Assembly: GCF_002632615.1 (NCBI RefSeq)
Contig: NZ_NITZ01000010.1
Span: forward strand, 1 to 64,000
From: Xenorhabdus miraniensis
GTDB taxonomy: Bacteria; Pseudomonadota; Gammaproteobacteria; Enterobacterales; Enterobacteriaceae
Direction of reading: 5' to 3'
DNA length: 64,000 nt
The number at the start of each line of letters is the position of its first letter. Position 1 is the stretch's first letter. This document shows, piece by piece, positions 25,659-35,962 of this stretch. The position numbers and the translations under genes were made by a program. The notes beneath the pieces are model-generated. The model did no database searches, had not been told where the DNA came from, and saw nothing but the letters and a program-made list of their open reading frames with translations.

Positions 25659-26873
25659 ATGACTTTAGACGCTACCCCGATTATCAAATCACTGCTTGAT
25701 ACAGATGCTTATAAATTTCATATGCAGCAAGCAGTGTACCACCATTACAACAATATTCCTGTTGTTGCAGAATTTCGTTGCCGTGGTGATGAGCTGCTCG
25801 GAGAATACGCCGAGGCGTTGCGCCATCAAATTAATATGATGGCTGATTTAAGATTAACAGAACGCGAATTCGATTATCTCTCTCGACTCCCGTTCTTTAA
25901 AGAGGATTACCTGAACTGGTTCAAAACATTCCGCTTTAACCCTAAACAAGTAGACGTTTCTGTTACCCATAAAGGGCAATTGGCCATCCGCATTTCCGGT
26001 CCATGGCACGAAGTTATCCTGTGGGAAGTGCCTTTACTTGCCCTCATCAGCGAATTAGTCCATCGCCATCGCTCACCTGGAGTAAAACCAGAAGATGCGG
26101 TCATTCAGCTTAGGAAACTGATTGAGCTGTTCCACAAAGATGCAGAAGAACAAGATATTGATCTGTCCGGCTTTAAGTTAATGGATTTTGGCACTCGTCG
26201 CCGCTTTTCACACGAAGTACAGTATGCCATTATCAATGAGCTGAAAAATAGCTTCCCTTATTTAACCGGAACCAGTAACTATCAACTGGCAGAGCAGCTT
26301 GCTCTTCCTCCGCTTGGTACACAAGCTCATGAATGGTTTCAGGCTCATCAGCAGATTAGCCCTGACCTGGCTAATAGTCAGCGAGCTGCGCTACAAACAT
26401 GGCTGAATGAGTATCCAAATCAACTAGGTATCGCTCTGACAGATTGTATCACTATGGATGCTTTCCTGCGGGACTTTGACAAACCCTTGGCGACAGCTTA
26501 CCAAGGCCTGCGTCATGATTCCGGTGATCCTATTGAATGGGGTGAAAAAGCGATAGCACACTACCAGTCACTAGGCATCGATCCAATGACGAAAACACTG
26601 GTATTCTCTGACAGTCTGGATTTGCAAAAAGCATTAGCGCTATATCGCCATTTCCATAAGAGAATCAATGTGATTTTCGGTATTGGCACACGGTTGACCT
26701 GCAATATTCCAGGTGTAAAACCACTGAATATTGTTATCAAGCTCGTCGAATGTAATGGCAAACCGGTAGCGAAACTCTCTGACAGCCCCGGAAAAACGAT
26801 CTGTGAAGATGATGAATTTGTCGATAGATTACGCCGGGCGTTTGACATTCCTTATATAGAAAAAGCAGTATAA
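25659..26873 (+). CDS. pncB: Nicotinate phosphoribosyltransferase
   Basis: PncB makes nicotinate mononucleotide from nicotinate and PRPP with ATP hydrolysis, the salvage route to NAD. The 404-residue product matches E. coli PncB (400). It has the N-terminal [19 protein letters not shown], the [14 protein letters not shown] loop near residue 180 with the His that is autophosphorylated in the family, the [10 protein letters not shown] segment, and the phosphoribosyl site around [17 protein letters not shown] and [13 protein letters not shown]. It is a single gene ahead of asnS. The only purine-rich ribosome site, GAGGA, lies 13 bases before the ATG, which is rather far. Confidence 0.96.
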   Translation: MTLDATPIIKSLLDTDAYKFHMQQAVYHHYNNIPVVAEFRCRGDELLGEYAEALRHQINMMADLRLTEREFDYLSRLPFFKEDYLNWFKTFRFNPKQVDVSVTHKGQLAIRISGPWHEVILWEVPLLALISELVHRHRSPGVKPEDAVIQLRKLIELFHKDAEEQDIDLSGFKLMDFGTRRRFSHEVQYAIINELKNSFPYLTGTSNYQLAEQLALPPLGTQAHEWFQAHQQISPDLANSQRAALQTWLNEYPNQLGIALTDCITMDAFLRDFDKPLATAYQGLRHDSGDPIEWGEKAIAHYQSLGIDPMTKTLVFSDSLDLQKALALYRHFHKRINVIFGIGTRLTCNIPGVKPLNIVIKLVECNGKPVAKLSDSPGKTICEDDEFVDRLRRAFDIPYIEKAV

Positions 26874-27007
26874 TCTGGCTGATTGTTCCTTGCGTAATCG
26901 GCTCCATGCTGGTTACGCAAGTAAAAAGCCACTTTTTCCCTTATTTCCTCGCTAAGACCCGAAATTTCTTCTTGTTTCCTGAGAGATGACAAGTAAGATA
27001 GAAGATC

Positions 27008-27026
27008 TGCCCCTGAAGTTGGGGCA
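27008..27026 (+). terminator. Hairpin in the pncB-asnS gap
   Basis: TGCCCC pairs with GGGGCA around TGAAGTT, 55 bases before asnS. No T-run follows, so it may be an mRNA leader structure of asnS rather than a terminator for pncB. Confidence 0.35.
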
Positions 27027-27081
27027 TTTATGGTAAATCTATCTAGTTATCTAATTCACTAATAAAAGAAGAGAGAAATTT

Positions 27082-28482
27082 ATGAGCGTAGCGCCTGTAG
27101 TCGATGTACTGCAAGGCCGTGTTCCGGTTGACAGCGAAGTCACCGTTCGCGGTTGGATACGTACAAGGAGAGATTCTAAAGCTGGTATCTCGTTCCTCGC
27201 CGTCTATGACGGTTCCTGCTTTAATCCATTACAGGCTGTCGTTAATAATAATTTACCTAATTATCAGGATGAAGTGCTGCATTTAACCACAGGCTGTTCT
27301 GTAGAAGTGACAGGGACAGTGGTTGAATCCCAAGGTAAAGGTCAATCTTTTGAACTACAGGCAACTAAAGTTGTTGTCGTTGGCATGGTTGATGATCCTG
27401 ATACCTATCCAATGGCGGCCAAACGCCACAGCATCGAATACCTGCGTGAAGTTGCTCATCTTCGTCCACGCACCAATTTGATCGGCGCAGTTGCTCGTGT
27501 TCGTCATACACTGGCACAAGCCCTGCACCGCTTTTTCCATGAAAAAGGCTTCTTCTGGGTATCATCTCCGCTGATCACCGCATCAGATACTGAAGGTGCC
27601 GGCGAGATGTTCCGCGTTTCCACGTTGGATCTGCAAAACCTGCCACGTACAGATAAAGGCGACGTGGATTTCAGCCAGGATTTCTTTGGTCGCGAAGCTT
27701 TCCTGACCGTATCTGGTCAGTTAAACGGTGAAGCCTATGCCTGTGCACTGAGCAAAATTTATACCTTTGGGCCAACTTTCCGCGCAGAAAACTCCAATAC
27801 CAGCCGCCACTTGGCAGAATTTTGGATGGTTGAGCCAGAAGTGGCGTTTGCCGATCTGAATGATATCGCCAAACTCTCCGAAGACATGCTGAAATATGTT
27901 TTCAGGGCTGCTCTGGAAGAACGTGCTGACGATTTGGCTTTCTTTGCAGAACGTGTTGATAGCGAAGTTATTACTCGTCTGGAGAAATTTGTCGATTCAG
28001 ATTTCATTCAATTGGATTACACCGATGCAATAGAAATTCTGGAAAATTGCGGCCAGAAATTTGAAAACCCTGTTTTCTGGGGCGTGGATTTGGCATCAGA
28101 GCATGAGCGCTATTTGGCAGAGAAACACTTCGAAGCACCAGTGATCATGAAAAACTATCCAAAAGACATCAAAGCCTTCTATATGCGCATGAACGAAGAT
28201 GGTAAAACCGTTGCAGCGATGGATGTGTTAGCGCCAGGCATTGGTGAAATCATCGGTGGTTCTCAGCGTGAAGAGCGTCTGGATATGCTGGATCAGCGTA
28301 TGGAAGAAATGGGACTGAATAAAGAAGATTACTGGTGGTATCGTGATCTACGCCGTTATGGCACCGTTCCTCATGCTGGTTTCGGTTTGGGCTTCGAACG
28401 TTTGGTCGCTTATGTGACTGGAGTATCCAACGTTCGTGACGTTATTCCATTCCCACGGACACCGAGAAATGCAAGTTTCTAA
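27082..28482 (+). CDS. asnS: Asparaginyl-tRNA synthetase
   Basis: AsnS charges tRNA-Asn; it is a class IIb synthetase. The OB-fold anticodon domain (about residues 15-110) opens with [20 protein letters not shown]. The catalytic core has motif 2 ([21 protein letters not shown]) and motif 3 ([15 protein letters not shown]), with [26 protein letters not shown] between them. The 466-residue length equals that of E. coli AsnS. GAAGAGAG precedes the ATG at a good distance. A strong terminator follows, then the porin promoter. Confidence 0.98.
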   Translation: MSVAPVVDVLQGRVPVDSEVTVRGWIRTRRDSKAGISFLAVYDGSCFNPLQAVVNNNLPNYQDEVLHLTTGCSVEVTGTVVESQGKGQSFELQATKVVVVGMVDDPDTYPMAAKRHSIEYLREVAHLRPRTNLIGAVARVRHTLAQALHRFFHEKGFFWVSSPLITASDTEGAGEMFRVSTLDLQNLPRTDKGDVDFSQDFFGREAFLTVSGQLNGEAYACALSKIYTFGPTFRAENSNTSRHLAEFWMVEPEVAFADLNDIAKLSEDMLKYVFRAALEERADDLAFFAERVDSEVITRLEKFVDSDFIQLDYTDAIEILENCGQKFENPVFWGVDLASEHERYLAEKHFEAPVIMKNYPKDIKAFYMRMNEDGKTVAAMDVLAPGIGEIIGGSQREERLDMLDQRMEEMGLNKEDYWWYRDLRRYGTVPHAGFGLGFERLVAYVTGVSNVRDVIPFPRTPRNASF

Positions 28483-28520
28483 TGAATCAGCTTGATAAAC
28501 GAGCAAGATTCAATCCCCTG

Positions 28521-28550
28521 AAAAGCCAGCGAAAGTTGGCTTTTTTTATT
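28521..28550 (+). terminator. Rho-independent terminator of asnS
   Basis: AAAAGCCAGC pairs with GTTGGCTTTT around a GAAA tetraloop (one G-T pair), running straight into TTTTTTTATTTT. It lies 38 bases after the asnS stop. Confidence 0.9.
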
Positions 28551-28586
28551 TTATGGTAAAAAGCACACAAAAAAAGTTCCCTGATA

Positions 28587-28646
28587 TTTACATTTTGAAA
28601 CACCTATTTGCACTTTGTTACCGATTTTGCGCTTTTGTAGCATTTT
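28587..28646 (+). promoter_or_regulatory. Three tandem OmpR-type 20-bp boxes upstream of the porin gene
   Basis: Three directly adjoining 20-base units, TTTACATTTTGAAACACCTA, TTTGCACTTTGTTACCGATT and TTGCGCTTTTGTAGCATTTT, follow the OmpR F1-F2-F3 pattern of E. coli ompF. Each has T-rich left halves and GTAAC/GAAAC-type half-sites. The third overlaps a -35-like TTGTAG (28635-28640), and a -10-like TAAAAT lies at 28656-28661. Porin expression is therefore expected to depend on EnvZ/OmpR. Confidence 0.8.
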
Positions 28647-28789
28647 GAGGGTAGATAAAATTCATTACCAATGGAAAACTGGTCGCCGACTAATAAGACA
28701 CTCGATACCCACAAATAGTTCCAAAATTTTTTAGTGTTCTGTTTCTGGCAGTGGCAGGTGTCTGAATAACACCAATGAGGGTAATAATA

Positions 28790-29914
28790 ATGAAGCGCAA
28801 TATTCTTGCAGTGGTAATCCCAGCTCTGCTGGTTGCTGGTACAGCAAACGCAGCTGAAATTTTTAACAAAGACGGCAACAAACTGGATCTGTACGGTAAA
28901 GTAGACGTTCGTCATCACATCGCAGACAAAAGAAGCGGTGAAGACGGTGATGCTTCTTATGCTCGTATCGGCATCAAAGGTGAAACTCAGATCTCTGACC
29001 AACTGACTGGTTTTGGTCGTTGGGAATACAACCTGAAAGCACACACTGAAGAAGGTAAGCAAGAAACTTCTACTCGTCTGGCTTTCGCTGGCCTGAAATT
29101 TGCTAACTATGGTTCACTGGATTACGGTCGTAACTACGGCGTGAACTATGATGTTAACGCATGGACTGATGTACTGCCAATCTTTGGTGGTGACTCCATG
29201 GCCCACACTGACAACTACATGACTGGTCGTTCTACTGGCCTGTTGACTTACCGTAATACTGACTTCTTCGGTCTGGTTGATGGTCTGAACTTTGCTCTGC
29301 AATACCAAGGCCAAAACAGTGACCGCACCAAAAACAAACGTACGAACATTGAAAAAGCAAATGGAGATGGCTACGGTTTGTCTGCTACCTATAACGTAGG
29401 TTACGGTATTACTGTTGGTGGTTCTTACGCTAACTCTGCACGTACTAAAGGCCAGAAACAATCTGATGCTTACGGTAAACGCGCTGAAGCATGGAACATC
29501 GGTGCTAAATACGATGCTAACAATGTCTACTTGGCAGCTATGTACGGCGAAACCCGTAACATGACTCCAGGTGAAGGTGGTCGTGAATACAACCGTGGTG
29601 CAGTGGATTACTTTGACGGTATCGCTAATAAAACTCAAAACATCGAGCTGACCGCACAATATCTGTTCTCTGACTTAGGCCTGAAACCATCTCTGGCTTA
29701 CGTTCAATCCAAAGGTAAGGATCTGGAACGTAACGACGGTGCCAAAGGTTTCAACGCAGATCTGGTTAAATACGTTTCTGTAGGTACTTACTACTACTTT
29801 AACAAAAACCTGTCTACCTACGTTGATTACAAAATCAACCTGTTGGACAAAAACGAAGGGGGCGATACAAACGCTCGTAACGTATTCGGTGTTGGTCTGA
29901 CTTATCAGTTCTAA
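28790..29914 (+). CDS. opnP: General porin, OmpF/OpnP-like
   Basis: This is a trimeric 16-strand outer-membrane porin for small hydrophilic solutes. The ATG at 28790 starts a 21-residue signal peptide ending in AGTANA before [18 protein letters not shown], the classic first strand of enterobacterial porins. The L3 constriction loop is recognisable around [18 protein letters not shown], and the final strand ends in the assembly signal ...VGLTYQF with a terminal Phe. The 374-residue precursor sits between asnS and aspC exactly where ompF lies in E. coli. In Xenorhabdus the OmpF-like porin is named OpnP, and I use that symbol on grounds of position and sequence. The longer frame from 28775 is rejected. 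Confidence 0.9.
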   Translation: MKRNILAVVIPALLVAGTANAAEIFNKDGNKLDLYGKVDVRHHIADKRSGEDGDASYARIGIKGETQISDQLTGFGRWEYNLKAHTEEGKQETSTRLAFAGLKFANYGSLDYGRNYGVNYDVNAWTDVLPIFGGDSMAHTDNYMTGRSTGLLTYRNTDFFGLVDGLNFALQYQGQNSDRTKNKRTNIEKANGDGYGLSATYNVGYGITVGGSYANSARTKGQKQSDAYGKRAEAWNIGAKYDANNVYLAAMYGETRNMTPGEGGREYNRGAVDYFDGIANKTQNIELTAQYLFSDLGLKPSLAYVQSKGKDLERNDGAKGFNADLVKYVSVGTYYYFNKNLSTYVDYKINLLDKNEGGDTNARNVFGVGLTYQF

Positions 29915-29965
29915 ATTACTGCTGATAAACTGTTTAGCGAAAAGTTAAACACATTTATCTCAGCA

Positions 29966-29991
29966 AAGCAGCGCTAGAGCGCTGCTTTTTA
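29966..29991 (+). terminator. Rho-independent terminator of the porin gene
   Basis: A perfect 10-base-pair stem (AAAGCAGCGC/GCGCTGCTTT) with a TAGA loop, ending in TTTTT, 52 bases after the stop. Confidence 0.9.
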
Positions 29992-30157
29992 CGTTTTATC
30001 CCACTGTTTTTATTATCTTTTTTCTTCACTCCGTAAACTACTTCACAAGATTTTATTCTTTTTGCTACAAGTGGTTGGCAAATGAGTTCCTTAAGGTTAC
30101 CCTGAGCGGCGTATAATTTACTTTGGGCTTAACTCTCCGAGTCTTGGAATCAAAAAA

Positions 30158-31348
30158 ATGTTTGAAAAAATCACAGCAGCGCCTGCCGACCCTATTCTTG
30201 GTTTAGCCGATAGCTTTAAAGCGGATCCACGTGAAAACAAAATCAATTTAGGTATCGGCGTCTATAAAGACGAAACCGGTAAAACCCCTGTTCTGACCAC
30301 CGTTAAAAAAGCAGAAAAATTCCTGCTGGAAAACGAAACCACCAAAAATTATCTGGCAATTAGTGGGTTACCTGAATTTGGTCGTGTCACCCAGGAACTG
30401 TTATTCGGTAAAAACAACCCTATCGTCACTGATAAACGCGCCCGTACTGTACAAAGCCCAGGCGGAACTGGCGCACTGCGCACTGCCGCTGACTTTATTG
30501 CTAAACAGACCAATGCAAAACGTGTTTGGATCAGCAACCCAACATGGCCAAACCATAAAGGTGTTTTCTCCAGTGCTGGTTTGGAAATCCGCGAATACAA
30601 CTATTACAATGCAGAGAAACATGCTTTGGATTTCGATGGCATGCTGGCAAGTCTGTCTGAAGCGCAAGCTGGTGATGTTGTTTTGCTGCACGGTTGCTGC
30701 CATAACCCAACGGGTATTGATCCAACTGCTGAGCAGTGGCAAAAACTGGCGGATTTGTCCGCTGCAAATGGTTGGTTGCCGGTGTTTGACTTCGCTTACC
30801 AAGGCTTTGCTAAGGGATTGGATGAAGATGCAGAAGGCTTGCGTATCTTCACCAAAAACCATAATGAACTGATCGTAGCCAGCTCTTACTCCAAAAACTT
30901 CGGTCTGTATAATGAGCGCGTTGGTGCTTGCACTATCGTTGCAGCAGATAGCGATACCGCAGAAAGAGCGTTCAGCCAAGCGAAATCCATTGTTCGCACC
31001 AACTACTCTAACCCACCCGCACATGGTGCTTCCGTTGTTACGACAATTTTGTCTAATGATGATCTGAAAGCAGAATGGGTTCAGGAATTGGCAACAATGC
31101 GCGAACGCATTCAGCGTATGCGTCAACTGTTTGTGAACACCTTGCAAGAAAAAGGTGCAAAACAAGACTTCAGCTTTATCATCGCTCAAAATGGTATGTT
31201 CTCATTCAGCGGCTTAACTAAAGAACAAGTTGATCGCCTGCGTGAAGAATATGGTGTTTATGCGGTTAGCTCTGGTCGTATCAATGTAGCTGGTTTGACA
31301 TTGGAAAACATGGTTCCTCTGTGTGAAGCTATTGTTGCAGTGATCTAA
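30158..31348 (+). CDS. aspC: Aspartate aminotransferase
   Basis: AspC transfers amino groups between aspartate and 2-oxoglutarate and also serves Phe and Tyr synthesis. The 396-residue product has the length of the E. coli enzyme. It is a fold-type I PLP enzyme with the Schiff-base Lys in [16 protein letters not shown], the phosphate-binding [12 protein letters not shown] and [11 protein letters not shown], and [13 protein letters not shown] with the Asn contact to PLP. It starts about 240 bases after the porin gene with its own promoter region and is followed by a terminator. It converges with gloC. Confidence 0.97.
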   Translation: MFEKITAAPADPILGLADSFKADPRENKINLGIGVYKDETGKTPVLTTVKKAEKFLLENETTKNYLAISGLPEFGRVTQELLFGKNNPIVTDKRARTVQSPGGTGALRTAADFIAKQTNAKRVWISNPTWPNHKGVFSSAGLEIREYNYYNAEKHALDFDGMLASLSEAQAGDVVLLHGCCHNPTGIDPTAEQWQKLADLSAANGWLPVFDFAYQGFAKGLDEDAEGLRIFTKNHNELIVASSYSKNFGLYNERVGACTIVAADSDTAERAFSQAKSIVRTNYSNPPAHGASVVTTILSNDDLKAEWVQELATMRERIQRMRQLFVNTLQEKGAKQDFSFIIAQNGMFSFSGLTKEQVDRLREEYGVYAVSSGRINVAGLTLENMVPLCEAIVAVI

Positions 31349-31377
31349 TTTATATCTGAATAGCTGATATCTATTCC

Positions 31378-31406
31378 AAAAAAGCCGCTGAAAAAAAGCG
31401 GCTTTT
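31378..31406. terminator. Terminator between aspC and gloC
   Basis: AAAGCCGCT pairs with AGCGGCTTT around a GAAAAAA loop, with A-run and T-run flanks on both sides, so it can end transcription from aspC and from the opposite gloC. Confidence 0.85.
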
Positions 31407-31435
31407 ATATTTACACGATGCTGACACGTTTCCAA

Positions 31436-32068
31436 TTAATCTTGCAAGAATGGATTGGTTTTCCGTTCGTGTCCTAAAGTTGACATCGGCCCATGACCGG
31501 GAATGAATTGGTAGTCATCACCTAACGGCAGTACTTTTTCTTTAATAGATTGAATCAGTTCATCATAATTTCCACCGGGAAAATCAGTACGGCCAATACT
31601 CCCTTTAAACAACACATCTCCCATTGAGATTAATTTATCAGCATGATTAGCAAGGATGATATGCCCTGGTGTATGCCCCGGACAATGCAAAACGGATAAC
31701 TCAACATTGCCAACTTGCAATGTATCCCCTTCATCTAACCAACGATCAGGCGTGAAAGATGGACATGGCTCAACACCAAACATTTGACATTGAATTTCCA
31801 ACCCTTCTATCCAAAACGCATCCCCTTTATGTGGCCCATAAACAGGTACATCAAAATGGTTGGCAACTTCAACGGTAGCACCCACATGATCGTAATGGCC
31901 ATGTGTCAGCAAAATTTGTGTGAGTTTCAGTTCACGGCGCTCTATTTCGGCGATAAGTTGCTCGGCATTGCCGCCCGGATCAACAATCGCTGCTTCCTGA
32001 GTTTCTTCACACCAAATCAATGTACAATTTTGCATTGCCATCGTGACAGGGATAATGTGGTATTTCAT
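31436..32068 (-). CDS. gloC: Type II glyoxalase GloC (YcbL), metallo-beta-lactamase fold
   Basis: GloC hydrolyses S-lactoylglutathione, completing methylglyoxal detoxification. The metal-binding motif THGHYDHVG, then HCPGHTPGH, the metal-bridging Asp in [20 protein letters not shown], and the last His in [14 protein letters not shown] are all present. Starting at the ATG 32068 ([15 protein letters not shown]) the protein has 210 residues and aligns with E. coli YcbL (215). Eight further codons of open frame upstream are not conserved. It follows mepK and ldtD on the same strand, as in E. coli. Confidence 0.94.
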   Translation of the reverse strand: MKYHIIPVTMAMQNCTLIWCEETQEAAIVDPGGNAEQLIAEIERRELKLTQILLTHGHYDHVGATVEVANHFDVPVYGPHKGDAFWIEGLEIQCQMFGVEPCPSFTPDRWLDEGDTLQVGNVELSVLHCPGHTPGHIILANHADKLISMGDVLFKGSIGRTDFPGGNYDELIQSIKEKVLPLGDDYQFIPGHGPMSTLGHERKTNPFLQD

Positions 32069-32113
32069 TATATTGTTTAACTCCACAATCAAGACTCATT
32101 TTTAGTAATAAGA

Positions 32114-32662
32114 TTACCACGTCCTGACCGGGCCTGTATCGATATGAATAAAATTACTTTTTGGATAAAATCCAACTCCCCCTGCCCGCATTTTCAGTGC
32201 AGCCTTACGAATATGCGCTAATTGAACGCCATCAATATGGAAATCCATTGCCTGCCCGCGAGTATGATAACTGTGTTTTGCGACCCCACCGCTAGCTTGC
32301 CGCAGTATATTATTTGTCATCAATGAACGGTAACCAGAAACAAGTTGAACAGATTTATTTGTTCCCATTAACATCTGTAATAAATAAATTTGATCAAACA
32401 GTTTCGGATCAATAGTTTTGATCTTATTCTGACGGAAATCGCGAAATAAATAATTCAAACGGGCTAGTTCTGATTTGTTATAACGGCGACCATCAAAGAA
32501 TTCAGCTTTGAGTGTTTCTCCGGTATGCAGATTATCAAAGCGTAAAATTCGAGGACGCGGTGTTGTCAATGCGGCCAAAGCAGGTTGAGGTAATAAACCC
32601 AACCCTAGCGCGGCCACGCTTACGCCGAGCCACTTTCGGCGATCGTGGTCAATATCATTCAT
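32114..32662 (-). CDS. mepK: Murein endopeptidase MepK (YcbK, DUF882)
   Basis: MepK cleaves the 3-3 (mDAP-mDAP) cross-links made by L,D-transpeptidases. The 182-residue product starts with a twin-arginine signal: DRRKWLG, a hydrophobic stretch, and an ALA cleavage site near residue 30. The zinc-site residues of the LAS/M15-like fold are visible as SYHTRGQAMDFH (His and Asp) and the final His in NFIHIDTGPVR. It lies next to ldtD, which makes the bonds that MepK cuts, so the pair forms a matched cross-link maker and breaker. Confidence 0.93.
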   Translation of the reverse strand: MNDIDHDRRKWLGVSVAALGLGLLPQPALAALTTPRPRILRFDNLHTGETLKAEFFDGRRYNKSELARLNYLFRDFRQNKIKTIDPKLFDQIYLLQMLMGTNKSVQLVSGYRSLMTNNILRQASGGVAKHSYHTRGQAMDFHIDGVQLAHIRKAALKMRAGGVGFYPKSNFIHIDTGPVRTW

Positions 32663-33076
32663 GGATAAAATGCCCTGCTATTCTATGATGTATTAATAAT
32701 TTCTAAATTACATTATCAGTGGAGTTTAACCAATTAATCAGACATCAACAAATAAAAAGTAGTTTCAATTATTTTTGTATATTACTGTAAATTTACCAAA
32801 CTATAATTGTGACCTATCTAACAAAATTAAAATTATATTAAATATAGATGAAATTTTAATGACGATGTGTTGTTGACAGATTTCTTTCGTATGAACCCTA
32901 GAAATTTACTAATTGTAGATAAAAGTAATTCATTAAGAAAACCTTATAGTAAGAAAAAGCCTGAAAAAAGAATTAGTAACATAAAATAACGGTGAAGGAA
33001 ATATTTTCCCTTCACCGTTATTTTATGGATATAAATATCAAATTTATGCTTTTCATGTTACTAATAACGACAAAAA
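32663..33076. other. mepK-ldtD intergenic region
   Basis: These 414 bases are strongly A+T-rich, with no coding frame that I can support. They must hold the mepK promoter (minus strand) and the ldtD terminator. The hairpin at 32983-33024 is listed separately. Nothing else is recognisable. Confidence 0.5.
32983..33024 (-). terminator. Long hairpin terminator downstream of ldtD
   Basis: A perfect 16-base-pair stem (AAAATAACGGTGAAGG with CCTTCACCGTTATTTT) and a 10-base loop, 52 bases after the ldtD stop. The stem ends in A/T pairs, so each strand finishes in TTTT. Confidence 0.75.
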
Positions 33077-34795
33077 TCATAAATCACTTCTGGCAGCCAA
33101 AATCTCGGGTAAAATCCCAGATGGTTGTCTTGCATTCACATCATAGCCGTAGATATCAGCCCGGTATTGTGGTACTCCTTTATCATCAACCCAAGCTGTC
33201 TGATAATAAAGAAAGACAGGAATTTTTTTGGGAATATTAACATACTTTGTTTCCCATTTTTTCAATGAACCGCTGACCTTATCTTTATTCCAACCAGCAT
33301 CTCCTAATAACATATTAGCTAATTCAGGCGCTTTATTGACACGCACACAACCAGAACTGATTGCTCTCATTTCCCGGCTAAAGGAAGCCTGATTTGGCGT
33401 ATCATGTAAATAAATTGCTTCCGAATTTGGCATGTTAAATTTGAAACGCCCTAATGAATTAGTTGGGCCGGGGGCTTGCCTTATACGATAAGGAAAATTA
33501 CCCGGCGTAACTACTTCCCAATTAATTGATGAAGGATCAATAACTTTAGCATCATTACCCCAACTAGAAAAAACGGTATAACCACGAGTACGAAAATAAC
33601 TTGGGTCACGCTGCGCTCTTGGTGCAATATCTTTTCGTGTCATACTCGTAGGTACATTCCATGGTGGATTGATCACTACATTGTTTAATTCACTACTCAT
33701 AATGGGCGTTTTGCGACTAGGGCGACCTACTACAACTTTAGAATTTAATATTTCTTTTCCATCCAGATAATAAAAAAGCGAATAATTTGGAATATTAACT
33801 AAAATACCTGTAGGAATATTTCCGGGGATAATTCGTAACCGCTGTATATTTAACGCCATAATGCGAGCACGAATTTGTGGCGTCGTATTTAACCATACCT
33901 TAGTAGATTGGCCAATAACACCATCGGCTGACAGAGCATGTAGAGTTTGAAAGCGTTTTACAGCAGCGATTAATTCTTTACCGTAAATCTTATTATCAGA
34001 TTTGGCATCTGATGCCTCCAACGTACCTGCCCGGACCAATATTTTTCTTAATGCTACAACACCTTCACTACTTTGCCCGGGTCTTAGGGTGCCTTTCAGC
34101 GAAAACTCCGTCCATGGTTGCTTATCAGCTAATTGAGCCAACATCTCCTTACGCATATTTTCATACATAGGATGGTTGGGTGATAAGGTTGTAATATAAG
34201 ATTCAGTATCCTGATCCTTGATATGCTGCTGCCATTTATCAATTAAATGAGAAGGCGGTAAATCAACTTTATAAGGTGTTTTGCTATATAACCATGAATC
34301 TCCTTTTTTCTTAACATCGTTAATAAAATGGAGATAACCTAACATAGCATCGGATAAAATAACATCACGCCCAATATCACTTAATTCAGGAGAGTTAAGT
34401 TGAACTAACCATTTTTCAAATTGAGGCTGAAAACCAGCTAACGATATTTCGAATAATTGATCTTCAAATTGCTGAATAGATTTTTTATCTGTCCATAATG
34501 GTTTCATTTTATTGGCAGTATATAACGTTACCAATCTCTCAAAAAATATCGGTTTTACTTGCTGCGGCAGCCAATTTTGTAACTGCTTTCGATTATCATT
34601 AATAAAATTAATCTGAGATATAGGAATAGTCTTATCAGATAAAGCAACCGAAACCTCTTTTTTTGCTTCCCCTGTTAATTGTTGCACACCACTTGATTCT
34701 GAGCCATTTTGTTGAGTTGCAAAGGTTCCTTCTGATACCGCCAATGCGCTACAGATAAAAGAAACTTTCAGTAACCTTACCGGGTTCTTCACCAT
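33077..34795 (-). CDS. ldtD: L,D-transpeptidase LdtD (YcbB)
   Basis: LdtD makes 3-3 cross-links in peptidoglycan and can replace D,D-transpeptidases under stress or beta-lactams. The 572-residue product has an N-terminal signal region (MVKNPVRLLKVSFICSALAVSEGTFA). It then has a peptidoglycan-binding domain (about 225-300; VVALRKILVRAG...AVKRFQTLHALSADGVIGQSTK) and a YkuD catalytic domain with YLHDTPNQASF and the active-site Cys in SSGCVRVNKAPELA. It is somewhat shorter than E. coli LdtD (615). In E. coli it directly follows mukB; here aphA separates the two. Confidence 0.95.
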   Translation of the reverse strand: MVKNPVRLLKVSFICSALAVSEGTFATQQNGSESSGVQQLTGEAKKEVSVALSDKTIPISQINFINDNRKQLQNWLPQQVKPIFFERLVTLYTANKMKPLWTDKKSIQQFEDQLFEISLAGFQPQFEKWLVQLNSPELSDIGRDVILSDAMLGYLHFINDVKKKGDSWLYSKTPYKVDLPPSHLIDKWQQHIKDQDTESYITTLSPNHPMYENMRKEMLAQLADKQPWTEFSLKGTLRPGQSSEGVVALRKILVRAGTLEASDAKSDNKIYGKELIAAVKRFQTLHALSADGVIGQSTKVWLNTTPQIRARIMALNIQRLRIIPGNIPTGILVNIPNYSLFYYLDGKEILNSKVVVGRPSRKTPIMSSELNNVVINPPWNVPTSMTRKDIAPRAQRDPSYFRTRGYTVFSSWGNDAKVIDPSSINWEVVTPGNFPYRIRQAPGPTNSLGRFKFNMPNSEAIYLHDTPNQASFSREMRAISSGCVRVNKAPELANMLLGDAGWNKDKVSGSLKKWETKYVNIPKKIPVFLYYQTAWVDDKGVPQYRADIYGYDVNARQPSGILPEILAARSDL

Positions 34796-35003
34796 AACAG
34801 TTCACCTCACCTTATTATACATACAGCTATTCAATGACTTATTCTAATTATCAGGAATCCTATTTTATCAGAAAAGAATAGTAGTAATTATATACATAAT
34901 TACCTCTTAAGATAGGGGGGCCTACCCAATCATACTCAATTACACTAAGCAAAAGAAAATTTTCACTATTATAAATTAGATTATACTGGCTCTAAAAAGG
35001 AAA

Positions 35004-35024
35004 AAGGCACCTATTAGTGCCCTT
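35004..35024 (-). terminator. Candidate terminator of aphA
   Basis: On the minus strand AAGGGCAC...GTGCCTT forms a short stem with one bulge around TAATAG, followed by a T-rich tract (TTTCCTTTTTAG). It lies about 30 bases after the aphA stop. Confidence 0.6.
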
Positions 35025-35054
35025 AATTGGAATGTATTATCTTGAAATTTCAGA

Positions 35055-35768
35055 TTAATACTCAGATTTAATGACTACTTCTTCTCCGAATCGGCCTGCT
35101 TTGGGTAGAGGCTGGTAAGAGGAATTTGATGCTCTCAAAATGCGTATGCCACGAATATTTAACTCACGGGCTGCGGCAATATCAGCATCTGCATCACCAT
35201 AATAAATTTTCAATTTATGATCTTTCATCCAACTAATTTTATTATTTTTACCTGGCTCATCCCCCGCAAAAATAACAGCATTCATTTTGTCAGCAGGAAT
35301 ATGTAAATCTTCTTGCAAATATTTGGTTACCGTTTCTGTTTTAGTTTTTGAACGGCCGGTAATGAAATAAATATCATCTCCCCGCTTCAAGTGCATCTGA
35401 ACTAATTCAATGCCAATTTGTTTTGGCATGCTGAATTTATCCCATTCATTATTCATCTTTTCCCAAAATTCCGGGTTTTTCAGATAGCTATTGTCATTCG
35501 GCGAGTATTCCAATTTACCGCGGTAAAAACCAGGGCTTGAAAACAATACTGTATCATCAATATCAAATCCTACGGCCATTGGAGGTTGGGATTGCAGACT
35601 TTTTTCGATTTGATCAACAGATACCCAATGTACCGCCTGACGTTGGGCCAAATCTGCTGCTGTAACTCCTGAGCCAATTTGCTCCGGCATAAACACTTTT
35701 GCCTGTGCCATACCGTTTAAACCAAAAGCAAGTACAATCGCACTAAATGCCAGGGTAACTTTACGCAT
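35055..35768 (-). CDS. aphA: Class B non-specific acid phosphatase/phosphotransferase AphA
   Basis: AphA is a periplasmic metal-dependent acid phosphatase of the HAD superfamily that releases phosphate from nucleotides and other esters. The 237-residue precursor has a signal peptide ([23 protein letters not shown]). It then has the DDDD-superfamily nucleophile motif [26 protein letters not shown], and the metal-binding [14 protein letters not shown]. It aligns with E. coli AphA (237 residues), which is encoded far away near tyrB/uvrA. Its place between mukB and ldtD is therefore a relocation or local gain. It has its own control region upstream (minus strand) and a candidate terminator. Confidence 0.95.
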   Translation of the reverse strand: MRKVTLAFSAIVLAFGLNGMAQAKVFMPEQIGSGVTAADLAQRQAVHWVSVDQIEKSLQSQPPMAVGFDIDDTVLFSSPGFYRGKLEYSPNDNSYLKNPEFWEKMNNEWDKFSMPKQIGIELVQMHLKRGDDIYFITGRSKTKTETVTKYLQEDLHIPADKMNAVIFAGDEPGKNNKISWMKDHKLKIYYGDADADIAAARELNIRGIRILRASNSSYQPLPKAGRFGEEVVIKSEY

Positions 35769-35906
35769 CGTTATTCCTTTCTATATTAATCATAACGGTA
35801 TGAAATAATAAATGTTATTACCACATGAAAACGAGACACACTGCACAATTGATTAAAGTTACTACTAAGATAAGAGACAGGGGAAAAAAGATAAGGGGTA
35901 TATCAG

Positions 35907-35936
35907 GGCAAGGAGGTCATAATATCCCTCCTTGCC
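35907..35936 (-). terminator. Hairpin downstream of mukB
   Basis: A perfect 10-base-pair stem (GGCAAGGAGG/CCTCCTTGCC) with a 10-base loop starts 26 bases after the mukB stop. A T-rich tract appears on the minus strand only about 20 bases later, so efficiency is uncertain. Confidence 0.6.
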
Positions 35937-35962
35937 AAAGGCGTTATCTGACAATATTGAAG

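Noticed and set aside
30401..31189. 262-codon minus-strand frame antisense to aspC
   Set aside because: It is an antisense shadow of a highly conserved gene with strong codon bias; its translation is rich in Cys and Gln and resembles nothing.
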